Shown: piece by piece, positions 34,901-48,032 of the stretch | Position numbering within the stretch: the first letter of the stretch is position 1 | Layout: each line of letters starts with the position of its first letter | DNA from: Arachnopeziza araneosa | Lineage: Eukaryota > Ascomycota > Leotiomycetes > Helotiales > Arachnopezizaceae | Length of the DNA stretch: 64,000 nt | Assembly (NCBI GenBank): GCA_003988855.1 | Contig: QYAI01000025.1 | Location: 1 to 64,000, forward strand | Reading direction: 5' to 3' | The notes under the pieces: generated by a model | The model's input: only the letters and a program-made list of their open reading frames with translations | Database searches by the model: none | What the model was told of the DNA's origin: nothing | Made by a program: the position numbers and the translations under genes

Positions 34901-36235
34901 GGCAACAGAAGCGTTTCATTTTGTTTGATAGAGAATCTTCTCTCCGAGTTGTATATGAATTACCCTACTTCTTTCAGATGTATTCTTTTTCTACATATCT
35001 AGGCACTTTCTAATGTATATTTATCGCCTCTTATTCACCGAGTAGCCAAACCGTTCCCAACTAGTAGATTATATTAAATCTCAGACATTGGGTTTTCCAC
35101 GTTGATTCTTCGATGACCATCCACCTCTGTCGCAGCACAGCGAATCCAATCGTTAAACATCTCACGGTGTTTAACCGAACTCTTGTTTTGGCTTCTCTGC
35201 AAGCAGACAGATCCTCTTGAAATCCGAAAGTAATAGCGTATGTGGATGTAGGATGAGCAGAAGGTTTACAGATGAGGGTGAGTATGTTGATTTGCGTTGA
35301 AGAGACGAGGTTGGTATCTTAAAGAGAAGAATAAACGGAGAGGGTACCGACTTGCTTCCTCCTGCATCTGACTTGAAATTGGGTACGTAGATGAATAACG
35401 GCTGGTAGTATGTTTCTGTAGGTTCATTCATAGCTGTTTTCACATAAATCATGGAGCTGTAATAATCATCGGATACTTGCAGGTTATTGAAGTCTTCCAC
35501 AAGGATAAAGGGTTGGAAATGCTTCCACATCTACCTCGCTCCCTCTGATAGATGTAAGCTGGATGTGCATCAAGTACGAAAGAAAGAACAACCTTCATCA
35601 ATCAAACCTGAAAGAAGGCCCTCTAATAAGAACCGCCAGCATTTGCCAGCGCCTGGAATCCACGCGGACCTTCGTATCCTCCAGGGTTTGGCCGTGGGAG
35701 GTAGTACGGGTGGTGATGACGCTCTGGCGGGGTGAGCATTGTAGTTCACATTTTTTTAGAAGAATGAGTTTTGGGTAGGGTGCATGGAAATATAAAATAT
35801 CTCTTGAAGCATCTTTCTTGATCCCAACTTGTGATCTTGACAGGCTATCAAGTGAGAAGAGAGGAGCGTGAAAGAAGTCAAGTAAAGGTAGGAACAAGTT
35901 GCTCCTCGTATCGAAGGGTTGAGGTGACCTCTACCCTCGCTTAGCGGCGGGAGGTGACAAGTCTGCGTCTCACGGGCAGGACGGCGGTCGAAGAGCGGGA
36001 GGAAGGGTAGGAGCGATAGGAGGAGCGAGAGCAAGAAGGCACGGAAGCTGAGGAGTAGGAAGAGTAAAAGGAAGAGCGAGTGATAGGTACAAGGCGAAAG
36101 GAAAGATGGAGGTGATGGATACTTCAACCAGCATTGATATACATTGGAGTGTGTGTATCCTAGAGAGGACGAGGAGGAGAACAAGCTTCGCTCGGCCGCA
36201 ATCTCCGACCTTCTCGCGCGCTAAGCACCAAGCAC

Positions 36236-36274
36236 ATCACAGCACGGCACAGCACAGTACAGCACAGCACAGCA
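36236..36274 (+). repeat. Imperfect CAGCA/CACAG microsatellite
   Basis: Runs of CACAG with a few substitutions (cacggcacagcacagtac). Confidence 0.8.
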
Positions 36275-36314
36275 GGGGAGAGAAAATAGAATTAAGCTTG
36301 GACGGCAGGCTTGG

Positions 36315-36387
36315 GCTGGCACTGGCACTGGCACTGGCATGGCACTGGCATGGCACTGGCACTGGCACTGGCACTGGCACTGGCACC
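36315..36387 (+). repeat. TGGCAC hexanucleotide microsatellite
   Basis: About a dozen tandem TGGCAC-type units with two shortened TGGCA units in the middle, showing a compound structure. Confidence 0.9.
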
Positions 36388-36582
36388 GAACTAGGAAGGA
36401 TGCCAGCCCGCGCTCGCTCGATTGATCAGCGTAGATCCAGCGGAAGGCAGGCATGAGTGCACACCTCGGCCCCAGCACCGAAATGGATACGAGAGAGCGG
36501 GTTTGGTGGTAGTGATTGGCAATGGTAGATGAGAGGTGAGGAAGAGGCATCAAGGAGGAGTCTCCGTCTCTATCTCCGTCTT

Positions 36583-36609
36583 CGTCTATCTATCTGTCTG
36601 TCTGTCTCT
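36583..36609 (+). repeat. TCTA/TCTG tetranucleotide microsatellite
   Basis: Short run of TCTA units passing into TCTG units. Confidence 0.8.
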
Positions 36610-36726
36610 GGTGCGTGAGCCACCACGTCATCCCCTCCTCCACCTGCGACTGGTCTCACCGTCGTGGGTTGGAAATGAGCGTCTTCCATCAACAATGGCA
36701 TAGGGGGGGACAACGGCCATGTCTCT

Positions 36727-36826
36727 GCACCACCACCACTACCACCACTACCACTACCACTACCACTACCACTACCACTACCCTACCACTACCACTACCA
36801 CTACACCACCACCACCACCACCACCC
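36727..36826 (+). repeat. CAC / CACTAC microsatellite
   Basis: About 100 nt of CAC and CACTAC units with one interruption (accctacc). Apparent Thr- or His/Tyr-repeat frames here are artefacts of the repeat. Confidence 0.9.
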
Positions 36827-37119
36827 ATGCCTGATAAACACGAGAAGGAAATGAAGCACAACCGCGTTTCCCTATCCAGCCTAGTCCAGGTACCGCACTT
36901 CCCTCCCCGCAAATTGCACGCTCTCTAACGCCGCGTTAAACCCCCCGATTGGCAGGTGGACCTGGCCTCCTTTTCCCCCACTGAGACCGTGAGGAAGAAT
37001 AAGCGCAGCCAAACACATCCAGATCAACTTTGTCAATGTGCAAACATGCACTCTCTCATGCCAAGACTTCCTATTTCTCATTTGAACTAAACCTTCTGCC
37101 CTGTTCCCTGTTCCCGGTT

Positions 37120-37183
37120 CCCTCCTCCCTTTCTCTTCCTCTCTCTCTCTCCCTCCCTCCCTCTCCCTCTCCCTCTCACCTCC
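37120..37183 (+). repeat. Polypyrimidine (CT-rich) tract
   Basis: Almost pure C/T tract about 200 nt upstream of the GH17 ATG, including CTCTCTCT and CCCTCCCT units. Confidence 0.85.
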
Positions 37184-37388
37184 ATGTCGATCCTGTGAAA
37201 GCTCGTCGTCGCCGCCGCCGTCGTCCACTGTCACTCTTTGCATCTTTATCACCGCTTCACTCTTTCAGCGGGCACTCGTTACTGGAACCTATCATCTACC
37301 TAAGTCAACACGCATCTAATCTAAACCCAGCTCGACCATCTAATCTACGCTCGCTATATACTATCCCGCAATAATCTAATCGTGCATC

Positions 37389-39076
37389 ATGAAGGCGGGA
37401 ATTCTTGCCATCGCCGCTGCTGCTGCGATGGCCACGGGCGTCCTGGCGAAACACCACGAGATTCGCGCCGGCCATAAACACGGAGGCAAGTTCCACTTGG
37501 ATCAGGCCTTGGAGGCAAGAAAGGAATCGCCGGCCAACTCGACCTGCGGTTGCACAACCATCTATACCACAATTACTGGAGAGGGCACCCGTATGTTGAC
37601 CCATTGGGACTCCCAATCCATCCCACCCACTCACATCTTCTAGTCTACTTCCCACCAGAGACGACAACCTTCAGTTCCATGTCCGCGCCGCCAACGCCAG
37701 CGACAACAGCGATACCCGAGACCACCAGCACAGTGGTCGTGGTCGTGGTCCCAACGCCATTCGCAACAACCTGTCCGACGCCAGGTGTATATACCATCCC
37801 AGCGACGACCGTGACTCTCACCGAGACAACCACGGTCTGTGGAGCCGGTTCCACAAGTCTTCCATCCGGCGGCGTGTACACCGTGGGAGGTGTCGTCACG
37901 GTTGTGGAAACCGAGACCACGGTCGTCTGCCCCTTCGCCACGACGACCTTGGAGAACGGTGTCGTAACCAGCACCATCTTGACCACAACCTATGTCTGCC
38001 CGTCAGCGGGAACCTACACCATTGCCCCTCTGACCACCACCGTCGAGTCGAGCACGGTGTGGATCTACCCGACGCCCACCTCATATGCACCCGGCACGTA
38101 TACTCAACAAGAAGTTGTCACCACCATCACCGAGTTCGATTATGTGATCTTCTGTCCATTCACTTCTCCCGCACCGGTCGCAGCTCAGCCCACCTCCCCA
38201 GCAGTAGCTCCTGCTCCAGCCGCCGCAAACCCTCCGGCAACCACTCATCAATCCGAACCTTCCACCGGTTCTGCCAGTGGTACGCTCGGCTCTTCAGGTG
38301 GAAAATGGGCCATCACCTACTCGCCCTACAACAACGACGAGTCCTGCAAAGACCCCGGCACCGTTGAATACGATATCTCCATCATTGCAAGCAAGGGATT
38401 CCAGTCCGTCCGCGTATACAGCACCGATTGCTCAACTCTGTCCAGTGTCGGCGCAGCTTGCTCCAAGTATGGCCTCAAGTTGATTCTCGGCGTCTTCATC
38501 AGCGAGTCCAGTTGCGCCGGCGCTGCCGAACAAGTCACGCAGATCGCCAGTTGGGCACAATGGTCCCTCGTCGAACTCGTGGTCATCGGCAATGAAGCCG
38601 TGTTCAGCAGCTTCACCAGCGGCTCAGACCTTGCATCATTCATCTCTTCATCTCGAACCACGCTCCAAGCAGCCGGCTATTCAGGACCCATCACCACCAC
38701 CGAACCCCTTGAGATCTGGGAAGAAAACGCGTCCGTCTTATGCGAGGTTGTCGACGTCGTAGGCTGCAACATCCATCCCTTCTTCAACGCCGACGTGGAT
38801 GCCGGCTCGGCAGGTTCCTTTGTGGCTTCCCAGCTTCAAATCGTAGACACGCTCTGCCAGGGTAAATACGGTGTCAATCTCGAGACCGGCTGGCCCTCAC
38901 AGGGAACGTGTAACGGCGCTGCTTGCCCCGGAGAGAGCGAACAAGCTACCGCCGTAGCCGGCATCCAAGAGCACTCGGGCGACAAAGCCGTCATGTTCTC
39001 GTACACGAATGATTACTGGAAGGCGCCCGGTGCGTTTGGATGTGAGCAGAGTTGGGGAGCGATCCAGCTTTTCTAA
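37389..39076 (+). CDS. GH17 beta-1,3-glucanase/transglucosylase, cell wall (BtgE-like)
   Basis: Secreted glycoside hydrolase family 17 enzyme acting on cell-wall beta-1,3-glucan. Exons 37389-37590 and 37644-39076, 544 aa. The N-terminus is a signal peptide (MKAGILAIAAAAAMATGVLA). It is followed by a Thr/Ser/Val-rich region with repeated TTT...VCP units and Cys residues (about residues 70-235), likely heavily O-glycosylated, and a Pro/Ala linker. The catalytic domain starts near KWAITYSPYNNDESC. It has the acid/base Glu in VVIGNEAVF and the nucleophile Glu in LETGWPSQG. There is no C-terminal GPI signal. The layout matches the Aspergillus BtgE group. Third positions are more GC-rich than in neighbouring genes, suggesting high expression. 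Confidence 0.92.
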
Positions 39077-40141
39077 GCTGTCTACCGGGATTTCGGGTAG
39101 CGAAGATCGAGTGTTCGTTTCATGTTGAGGGAGGGGCTGTCGATGATATGAAGTAGCTGTACATGTCTGTGGTGATAGCTTGGAGATGCAATTTGTACGG
39201 AAAGAAGCAACAGACATATGAGGGATGACTAAGCACCGACTTGTAATTTACTGAATTGTAACTTTTAGTGTTTAAGTGTTCTTCTGTTGAGCATATTCCG
39301 AGACGATGAGTTCAAGAATCGTCTCTTTCCTAGTCCTGAGACAATCAAAGGAATACCCTTGGAAAACAATCCGTCAGCCAAAAATATCAATTACTGCGAC
39401 TACATTTAACCAAAGCGTCCGTATCAAACACGATCAAGGTGATAACCCTCCCTCACTCAAACTTAAACTGGGGACCCGACTACAATGCTCAAGGATTTTA
39501 TTGGATAGTTACCACCCTAGCTAAGTACAGCGCAGCAATGTTTCGCTCGAATGCCTACTATGAACTCCCATGCAAACCCAGCAAATAAGCAACGCTCATA
39601 AAGAAGCAAAGGACCCAGAACCATTAACGCCGCGCTAAACTAGAATAGCAATACTGGAATGCATGCAGCAAACATATCCAGATTCTGTAATCGTCCCATC
39701 GTGCTATCGTTGATCCATTATGCAAGCAACCCATCAATGCAGAAAAAATTAGGCGAGAAAGTAATGAAACGAAAGTGAGTAAGTAGTCTGCTAGAAGTCC
39801 GTCCGATTGTCTTCCTTCTCGACATGCAGGAACGAAGACAGACCTTACCGGAAGGAGTGGCGTATAGAAACAGGCAAAAAGAAAAATGAAGAAAGTAACC
39901 TGAGAGCGTAATCAGATAATGAGGTCGTGTATAAAAGGGAGATGAGTCAAGAAAAACAATCAAGATATGCCCATGCCACTCCCATGCAAATGTAAACGCC
40001 GTCGCACAATGCAAACCCTCCAAATCCAGCCCGTGGTATCATCAAGTATTAAAGTGTTCGTATTGTTCGTGAGTATCGAACCGCACAATCGTCATGTGAT
40101 GGATCGGTTGGCGAGCTGTACAGTGCCAGTAGTAGGATCCA
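39077..40141. other. Convergent intergenic, no gene seen
   Basis: About 1.1 kb between GH17 and WD40 3' ends. Short open frames only. Confidence 0.5.
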
Positions 40142-42663
40142 TTAGAAAATGCCCATTTTGATTCCAAGAGATGCACCTCTTCTGCTTCGTACCTCTCGGG
40201 TTGATCGTACCCCGTAGTGGCGATCGAGCTCCTCGTCATTCGAAACCCAGTCATACGCTCCAGCAGGAGGGACAGATCGTTTATTGGACCTTTTGTTGTG
40301 TGCTTGTTCTTCCTCTAAGTCATAAAGGCCACAGTCTGCCAAACCGCAACGCTCAAACTGCATCAACCCTCCTCTCATATCGTCACAATTCGCAATCCAG
40401 ATATCCTGACCATCGTTGGTAAAATCAACTCCTCCAATTTCGCCGAAGAAACTTAGAGTTTGTTTGCTGCGGAACGTTCCCGCGTCAATCACACTGATAT
40501 AATCGGCTGGCTCAGCGGCGAGAAGCACCCGCTTTCCAGAGCCAACAGGAGAGAACTTCAGCCTCCGGACACCGGCCATTTCTGCTGCGATTGTAGCAAG
40601 GGGATTGCTGCGGCCATCACTCTTTGTCCACTTTCTAGCATCCCAGATCTTAATCTGCATGTCTTGATTTCCAGTCGCAACAGTCCAACCATCATCAGCC
40701 CAGTCACAAGCAAATCCGAAATCATGGTGGCCATCCAGGCTTTGAAGAATCTCGCCTGATTCAGCATTACAGATCATAACTTGACGCGTGTCACCAACTA
40801 GGACACGAAGTCGATTATCTGGCGAGATGGCGCTGCAGTTCATGGCGTGTTCATACATGTGCTCGGCGACAAACTTATTCGTAGTAAGATCCAAGGTTCG
40901 AACCCCCATGTCATTAGAAGCAAAAACTGCTTGAGGAAGAGCAGATTGCCGTGAAAGGAACACTTGGACATAATTTGTGATGCTATTAGTGTGGTCGATG
41001 ATCAGACCTTCTGTGTGCTTTTCCCCTTTCTGTCCTCTGAGATTAAGCAGGCCATATTCTCCACAAAATCCCCCGGCCACGAGAATGTTATGAGCAACAG
41101 TAATGGTCGAAATCTGGATACCTGAGCCTTGAAAACCATTGAATGGTTGTACAGAAGGATCTGTCAGATTCATAGCAACTGTTGGACGCGCCTGCCTCGC
41201 ATGTGTCGGATCCTCAGGATTCCAGGCTTCTCGTAGTGCTGGGTTCCAATGCAGAACCTTTGACTTGCCAGCATAGAACAGATGATCCGGAGTAGGACAT
41301 GCGATCAAGTTTCGGAGTTGGAAATGAGATAGATGAACATTGTGACTAAAGTCCATTCTCCGAAACCGGAAGAAATTCTGATCGTCAGGTAGTCTTGTGC
41401 CATTCAAAGATGGCTGGAGGTGGTTAGCAGATGCTGGTTGAGGGAAAGTGAGTTACTCACATGCCACCGACGCTCGTGATATCTGAGATTCGTGTAATTC
41501 TTGTACGTTTTACGACGCATCTGTTGGACCTCTGCTCTTTTCACTCCAAGCTCTTGCCAGTTCATTCTTTGTATGTCACACTCGTCTCCACGAAGTTCTT
41601 CGGGCTTCATTACACGAAGCTTTACCTGTCTCTGCCGCTCGAGCGATGCTAACCTTGGGACATGATCCTGAGATCTCTGCGAGTGTGCAGAGATCTCAGC
41701 CCAACGGTGCAAGAAGTTTCTCACACTTAAATTATACTGATCTTCCACTTCGGCTTGGTCAGCGTCGCTCATATCATCATTATCATCATCAACTATATTC
41801 CAGAAGATGCCACTGCTTTGAGCTGAATCATCAACAGTTGCATCCGCAGGCGTGAAGCCTCCAGATAGCCACAAGGGTGGTGCAGCTGAAAGATAATGTG
41901 TGGGCGATGTAGCAACAGCAAACGACTGAGGCACTGAAGCATAGTCCACATGTGCATGCGAAGATACAGAAGTGGTTGCAGCAGACAACATAGGAAAGTA
42001 TAGAGGAAAGAAATTGGAGTGGTTACTGTTGTTGTCCTGAAATCCCCCGTACAGGTCATCGCCTGCGTCTGTCGTCTCTGCATGTTCCTGCCCATCGTGA
42101 ATCTGTTGCAGTTGAAGAGAAACCTCGGACATTGTAGTTGGCAAATCAGAGGAGCCATTCGTTCCATGCATTGGCACATCCTCTACGCCTAGACCACTAA
42201 AATCTCCAGAGCCCTCGGCTTCTTCTTGAAAGTCGGGAGGGTGAGGAAACAATTCATCGTTCGGGTACTGATGATACGGAAGGTAGAACTCCTGGTGATC
42301 ATCACCTTGATAGTGATAGGCATCAGTCCAGAGCTGAGCCATATTTTCTGGACCCATCAGTTCAGCATCTAGTGCATCCAGTTCGGCATTCATTGCAAGA
42401 GCCTGTTGCGGGTTTATTGTATACGATGGTCCCTCCTGCTCGTCCATATCTTGGTCTTGATCACTCATCTCCGATCTCTCCTCTTGGTCCGATCTTTCAT
42501 CCACGCCATCAAGACCCATGTTGGCATTGCTTATCGGCGTCGCAAATTGTTCTTGGGGGTGGTGTGAAATGGATGTGGAAGTCGTCAGACCATTGTGGCC
42601 TTCGAGATGGGGAACAGGTTCTGAGGAATAATCACTGGGAGGAGTTGGAGGGTTAGGGAGCAT
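40142..42663 (-). CDS. WD40-repeat protein, fungal DUF2415-like
   Basis: Exons 41461-42663 and 40142-41413; 824 aa. The first 400 residues are acidic and disordered, Gln/Ser-rich, starting MLPNPPTPPSDYS. A basic helix (MRRKTYKNYTNLRYHERRWH) precedes a beta-propeller of degenerate WD repeats (DWADDGWTVATGNQDMQIKI, then IWDARKW; SGEILQSLDGHHDFGFACDW). The C-terminus is basic (STREVRSRRGASLGI). Related fungal proteins carry a DUF2415 label and are largely uncharacterised. The frame opens further upstream, but the first ATG is at 42663. A short upstream ATG at about 42710 in another frame could act as a uORF. Confidence 0.8.
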
Positions 42664-45600
42664 TTCACTCAGCTGCTGGCGTTCGTCTTCGAGGGAATGC
42701 AAGCACCATGCGAAGCTGAGCGTGAGCTAAGAGACGGTGTTGCGTCAACAGGTGGAAGTGTGCGACGAATAGAGTAAAATACGGGGTCCTTGTGTAATTG
42801 GGACGCAGGAATCTGATTTCGAGATGCAGCCTTCGAAGCAGCACGAGCAGAACTAGCGACGACGCCGTGGAAGGTGTGTGATGTGCAGTTCAGTCCAAGT
42901 CTTGTCCTGGTCTGATTGGGTCGCGAACTGTGCCGTCCTGGCTGATGCGGTGACTTTTGAATTTTCAATGTGGGTGAGATGCAGTGGACAAAGAGTTGGT
43001 GGAGGTGTAGGCCGGCCACCTGTGAATGGAGAACTGTGGCGTGAGGATTCAACGAGAGCAACGTGCGGTGGTGGTGGTGGTGGTGGTGATGGTGAACTCG
43101 GCCTGCTGGGCTTGAGAGAGCTGGGGCCTGATGGGGGGGTAAAGTGCAAGACTTTTTGGTGGACGTTTACCGGGGGGTGGGGCAGGATAACGTGGGATGT
43201 GATAGGGGGGTAGCTGGAGCGTCACCCCGGAGCTGGAGAGCGGATCGGCTTTTCGTCTTCTTGATTGTTGACTTGCGAGACCAGGGGAAAATGAGTTGGC
43301 AACAACAGAGCCACCGAGGCTTTGGTTGGGTCGTGGAAGGCAACGAGACGCCGGAGTCCAAGTCGAAGGTCAAGTCGTGATATCAACGGCCGATGGTCAT
43401 GGCGACGATAAAGCAGAGCCTGACATTGAGGTATTTTACACCCACCACCTCCTTATCCCTAAATAGCCCCCCTCTCCATTTCTTCTGCCAAATAGAACTT
43501 CGCTTCCTCTCATCTCAGCGTCGGGCCCTCATCTAGTTCGATCGCATCCTCTGCCGCAAATCCTTTCATCCAAACAGCTGGGGATCCTGGATTGGCCCGA
43601 AGGAATACAGGGCCAACGTCCAGACACCTCTTAGCTCTTTCACGACCTGCAGATTGGTCTGCCCGATGTCGTAGACTGCAGGAAAGGCTCTTCAGCAAAA
43701 CTCCCACACCTCGCTCTGGGGAAGAGGCGCATGTGTGAGGTTGGGCCTGAGCCAGCAGCCATCATGAGGTGCGACGGTAGGCCTGCTCCTTCCGTTCCCG
43801 AGGAGCATAACAGTAAACGCGATAGCCTGGGTTATCACGGTAAGAACTAGGAAGAGCGAGTTGATCCGCGGCTCTTGTTATCAGAAGAAGAGGCATGGCC
43901 ATGCCCTTGGCTCAGATGGAGGGGGGCCCCGGTGGTGGGGGGTTGAAGCAAGCAAGTGAAAGAAGGGAATGGCCGACTGCAGAAGGCCATTTCTAGAAGC
44001 ATCACATCTCGTTCAGTGTCTCGCAGACCCTAGCCCTCGCCTCCCCGGCTCATCTCGCACTGACAACGTCAAAGGAAAACCACTGTCTGCCTTAAGCGCT
44101 GACAGTTCAGTTGCTTGACAAAATATGACAGAGACATGGAAACAAGCACCGAAGCTGGAAAAGAAAGCTCGGCCGCCACGCGCCCTTGTCAACGGCTCTG
44201 TGCTTGTCAGCTGCAGCTCTCCGGATTTGCTCGGCTTTCAAATGCTCGCTTCCAAGCCATGGTGTGTTCCAAGATCAAATTCAATGGTCCTAGAGAATAA
44301 CCACCAAAACAAGTCAAGAGCCGTGCGTGGAAACAGCGGTGTACTTTCCATCGCATCCTTGGCCTCCATTTCGCCCTCCCGAGAAATGTCGGGTTTATCA
44401 AGTTGAGCATGAAGTTCCATGATACAAAAATAGATAGATCCTGAGAGGCTGCAACTTCCAAGCTTGATACCGCACCTGGCCTGCCTTCCGATTCAAGCCT
44501 CGTCCCCTGTGGTTTTATCCCTCTGGATGGCTGTAGAGCATAAGATAACAGTAATAAACCAATGGTATACAGATCCCACTGCCGTTATAGTATAGAGATT
44601 ATCGGACGCCTCTCTCTCTAGCAGTAGCTCCAAATACTGCCGATTCACATGTTACACCATTCTCCATCGTATGAGCATGTCTAAGCGCTTTGCAGAATTT
44701 CGAGTCTTCAGGATGAGTTCACTCCACGATTGCAAGTATACGAATCGGTCCTATTGACGAGGCCATAATGTAAGATCCCTTCATTTAGCTTGGAGCCTCC
44801 GGTATCAGGCAAGAAAACTCCAAGGATCCCAAATCTTTTCCAAAATGGGAAACCGAACCCAAGGCGGCGAAAAAGAGCCGTCTTCGAATACTTTGATAGA
44901 AGCAAACCGATTCTCTGGACGTTGTCCTCCAAACACCATGTTCAAGAGCTGGAATGGTTCGTACGCTTGGAGAAGCTTGCGCTCATCATCATCTTTAGCA
45001 TTGTTTATGTCTTGTAATTATATACTGGTAGACAAATTCTTAGGATCTTGCTCGATTTGTCGCATTTAGGGTTACTTGGCGTAACAGATCGCGAACGGGA
45101 GGTTATCAACAGCGCTAAAATAATCCTATTGGTCATCTTGATGCCTCGCCCTGGACATGCATGTCTGTACATAAGTACATCATGCAGATCAAGTCGCCAA
45201 CCGACGATCTCTGCTGCAGGGATTAACGCCCAAGCACTTCATTTCTCGCCCAAAGTATTTGCGTTTCAGCCCCCGTTCTATGAGGACCGAGTCTGAAACG
45301 AGTATTGAGATCCGAAAATTGCCCAGATTGTAGTCGTGGCGTATCAACTGACGCGTAAGTAGTGCCGAACATTTGGTAGAGTTGGCTCTGAAGATTGCGG
45401 ATTCGAGAAAGCTCGTCACCTCATCCTCTGCTACCGATAACTGAGAGGTAATGTTTAAGTATTTGCTTCGTTTCAATGACTTTAGGAAAGGATGGGATTT
45501 GAGTTGACCACAGAAAGGTATTGTGCTCTCCTAACGCTAACTATTCGAGTGCATCTGGTCAGCCAGATTTTCCTGAAAAGTCCGCAGCAGGGAGTGAGAG

Positions 45601-48032
45601 ATGCTCCACTAATGTGGCTTTTCACCGTTGATTGAATATGCTAGAGTAACACTTTCATTAATAATTCACTTGTTGTAGACCAATGGAACGACGCGAATCA
45701 ACAGCTGTTGATAAAGTCTCAAGTTGATTCTCCCAGCTACTGCTCTTCAGCATGGCGGCACTGCTCATATAGATATTGCCCATGTGGTCTAGAGGCTGCT
45801 GGTGTGTTACTTCCCCAAAGCTATCTTCGGAGTCCATAGAGTTAGCAAGATAGATCAAGAGCTTGTGGGTCTCAGACTCTTACCAGGTAAGCTATCTATA
45901 CATTAGGCCTTGCCTTAGATAGAGGTTTGCTTTCTTCGAATTGCGGCTAACAGAACAACCTAAGACTGTGGCGGACGCTTTCTGTTCCGTGTGGGTGTGG
46001 TCGTACTTTACACTTCTCCTAGAGCAGTTTTTCTGGTGATAGTATCTGTAGAAGGTATTCTTGACTTCTTTGTGTCAAAGCTGAAAGGTACTAAAGAAGT
46101 GTGATGGCGATAAATTGGTTGACGATGTTGAAAGTTCTAATCTACACGATGTCATTGACGGCTTGGTGAGGCACTTGACTGTCGTGTGTGGCAGTGTGCG
46201 GCAGCTTGCGGCCTCGCGGCCTCAAAATTTCATGGAGTACCTACCTATCTAGTCAATCATGTTACTTCCTGCCTAGTCTAGTATTTCACGCATTTTTATA
46301 TGTTCTATGAGTCGCTGATTGCAGTAGTTTAGTAATGTCTGGACTTACCCGGCCTTACCATTTTTAGCTACTGGTTTTGGTATCGTCTCTAAAGCAGCTC
46401 TTTACAGGATTGATACCTATATCTTGCAGGCGGCCAGAAGAATGATAGCAGGATACACAAAGTGCTTGTCCTGCTCTCACTTTATCCCCAAATAGCTTCA
46501 AGTGTTACTAGATAGTGTCCGCTAAGTGAGGTGCTTAGAAACTCTTTGATGTAAGAGAACATGTGAACCACAGAACTACTTTGAACCTGGATCCTTCGAA
46601 TGAAAAAAAATCGAAATAAAGGGACAACCTCCCACAAAGGTGCTCTGATTAGATCGGAGTAGTTACTACAAGCAATCTTTCAGTCTTGTATTTAATGTAC
46701 GATTTTATCCCAATATAAATCTTTTAAACGGTACTTATTCAATTCGCATTTCCTCTTCCCGGTTTGGTTTCATAGATCAAAATTATAACAGCTTCATTGG
46801 GATGAGAAATCTAACTAAGTTAGCTCCTGTTGCACAACTCATGATGACACTTGTGTAAGACTACGCCAGGTTTTTGCATTTGAAGGTGTGAAGTCAACCT
46901 TAGATTGTCAAAAATTTCTATTTCAAGAATATCAACATAAGTTACAATTGATCGTAACGTCCAAACAATAAATTTAGTGGTTGTTTCCTCAAAATTGGGT
47001 TGAGGTTGTGTTTAATCCTCCCAAATCAGGTTTATGATCTTAAAGGTTCCGTCACCCTCATCTCCGTATACCCTCTTACAAAGGTCCCTGTGGTACAGAG
47101 AAGCTGACGACTTTTAATTTATCTTATCTCAATTGCGCAATTGTCTCTATGAAATCCAGGGTACCTCATTAAATGACTTTTACATTGTTCTCCAAACAAT
47201 CTTGTTCACAAGAGGGCATTGTTTCGAGGTAGGCGACTTTGAAAGAATAACCAAGGTATTCATAAGACCTATCTCTATTCTTTCACTTTTTAAAATCCAA
47301 TATGTATGTATCGTTCTCATGTACTCAACATGCTCACAGCTGTCATCATAAAAAAAAGAAAAAAAAGGGCGGAGTTTGATCTTTCAAGTGAAGGAGCTCG
47401 TTTGGATATGAATTGATACTAAGTTATTGGTGAGCTAAGTGGAGGGAGCAAGTAGCCGTGGTTTGTTGACGAGATGTTCTCGTTGCTCTGATTCTGTTGC
47501 TTGTTGATATAGGCGAAGAAAGGATTTCTTGACTACCCCAAAGCAGCAAAATCAAATTAAATCAGAGCACACAACTCCGATTTGAATCCAAGAGAAGAAA
47601 AACCGAAGATTAAAGCATAAATTAAAGATAAGTAAAGATTACGGGGCTTATACCGGGGCTCAAAGTATACACTCTCGTTGAGACAGAAAAGCCATCCGTT
47701 TCCTTCTTCTTGATTGAGGCCTTAAGATAGTATGCAATACGGTTTTGCTATGAAAATTTGGCTTTAGAGATATCATTATCATCACTGGTAAAGCGTTATA
47801 AGACCCATTAAAGTTTTTGGCTGCTAAACATCAAACTTAACTATAAGGAGTGTGATATATTGCAGATAACTTCCGAACAAATCTCCCAATTTCGCGTGTG
47901 CCACAAATATCTGTTAAGCTTTCCCTCTCCTCCTTTTTTATTGCTACCCATAAAACCATTCCTATCTTTAACCAACACCTTCCAACAAAATTCCATCCTT
48001 AAAACCAAAGATCCTTCCATTTCCTCCTGACC
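42664..48032. other. Gene-free region of about 5.4 kb
   Basis: The first kilobase (GC-rich, G-run rich near 43070-43230) is probably the WD40 gene's 5' leader and promoter. From about 44.5 kb the sequence is mostly AT-rich with only short open frames (for example 44708-44932 and 45189-45476, minus) that match no family I recognise. No transposase motif, terminal repeat or RNA gene was recognised. It may be decayed repeat sequence. Confidence 0.5.

Larger units (their letters stand above)
34901..37388. promoter_or_regulatory. Long intergenic with microsatellite-rich GH17 promoter
   Basis: About 2.5 kb upstream of the GH17 gene. The first half holds an unassigned minus-strand frame (35171-35530). 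The second half is dense in simple repeats, listed separately, and ends in a long pyrimidine tract and a CG-containing tract just before the ATG at 37389. Pyrimidine-rich leaders are common upstream of well-expressed fungal genes. Confidence 0.5.

Noticed and set aside
35171..35530. 119-codon minus-strand frame (MWKHFQPFILVEDFN...)
   Set aside because: The first 55 residues look somewhat protein-like, but no family is recognised and no second exon could be joined; not enough support for a gene.
36615..36928. Poly-Thr and His/Tyr-repeat frames
   Set aside because: Produced by the CAC/CACTAC microsatellite.
40880..40910. GGTTCGAAC sequence resembling a tRNA B box
   Set aside because: Lies inside the WD40 coding exon with no A box or cloverleaf around it.
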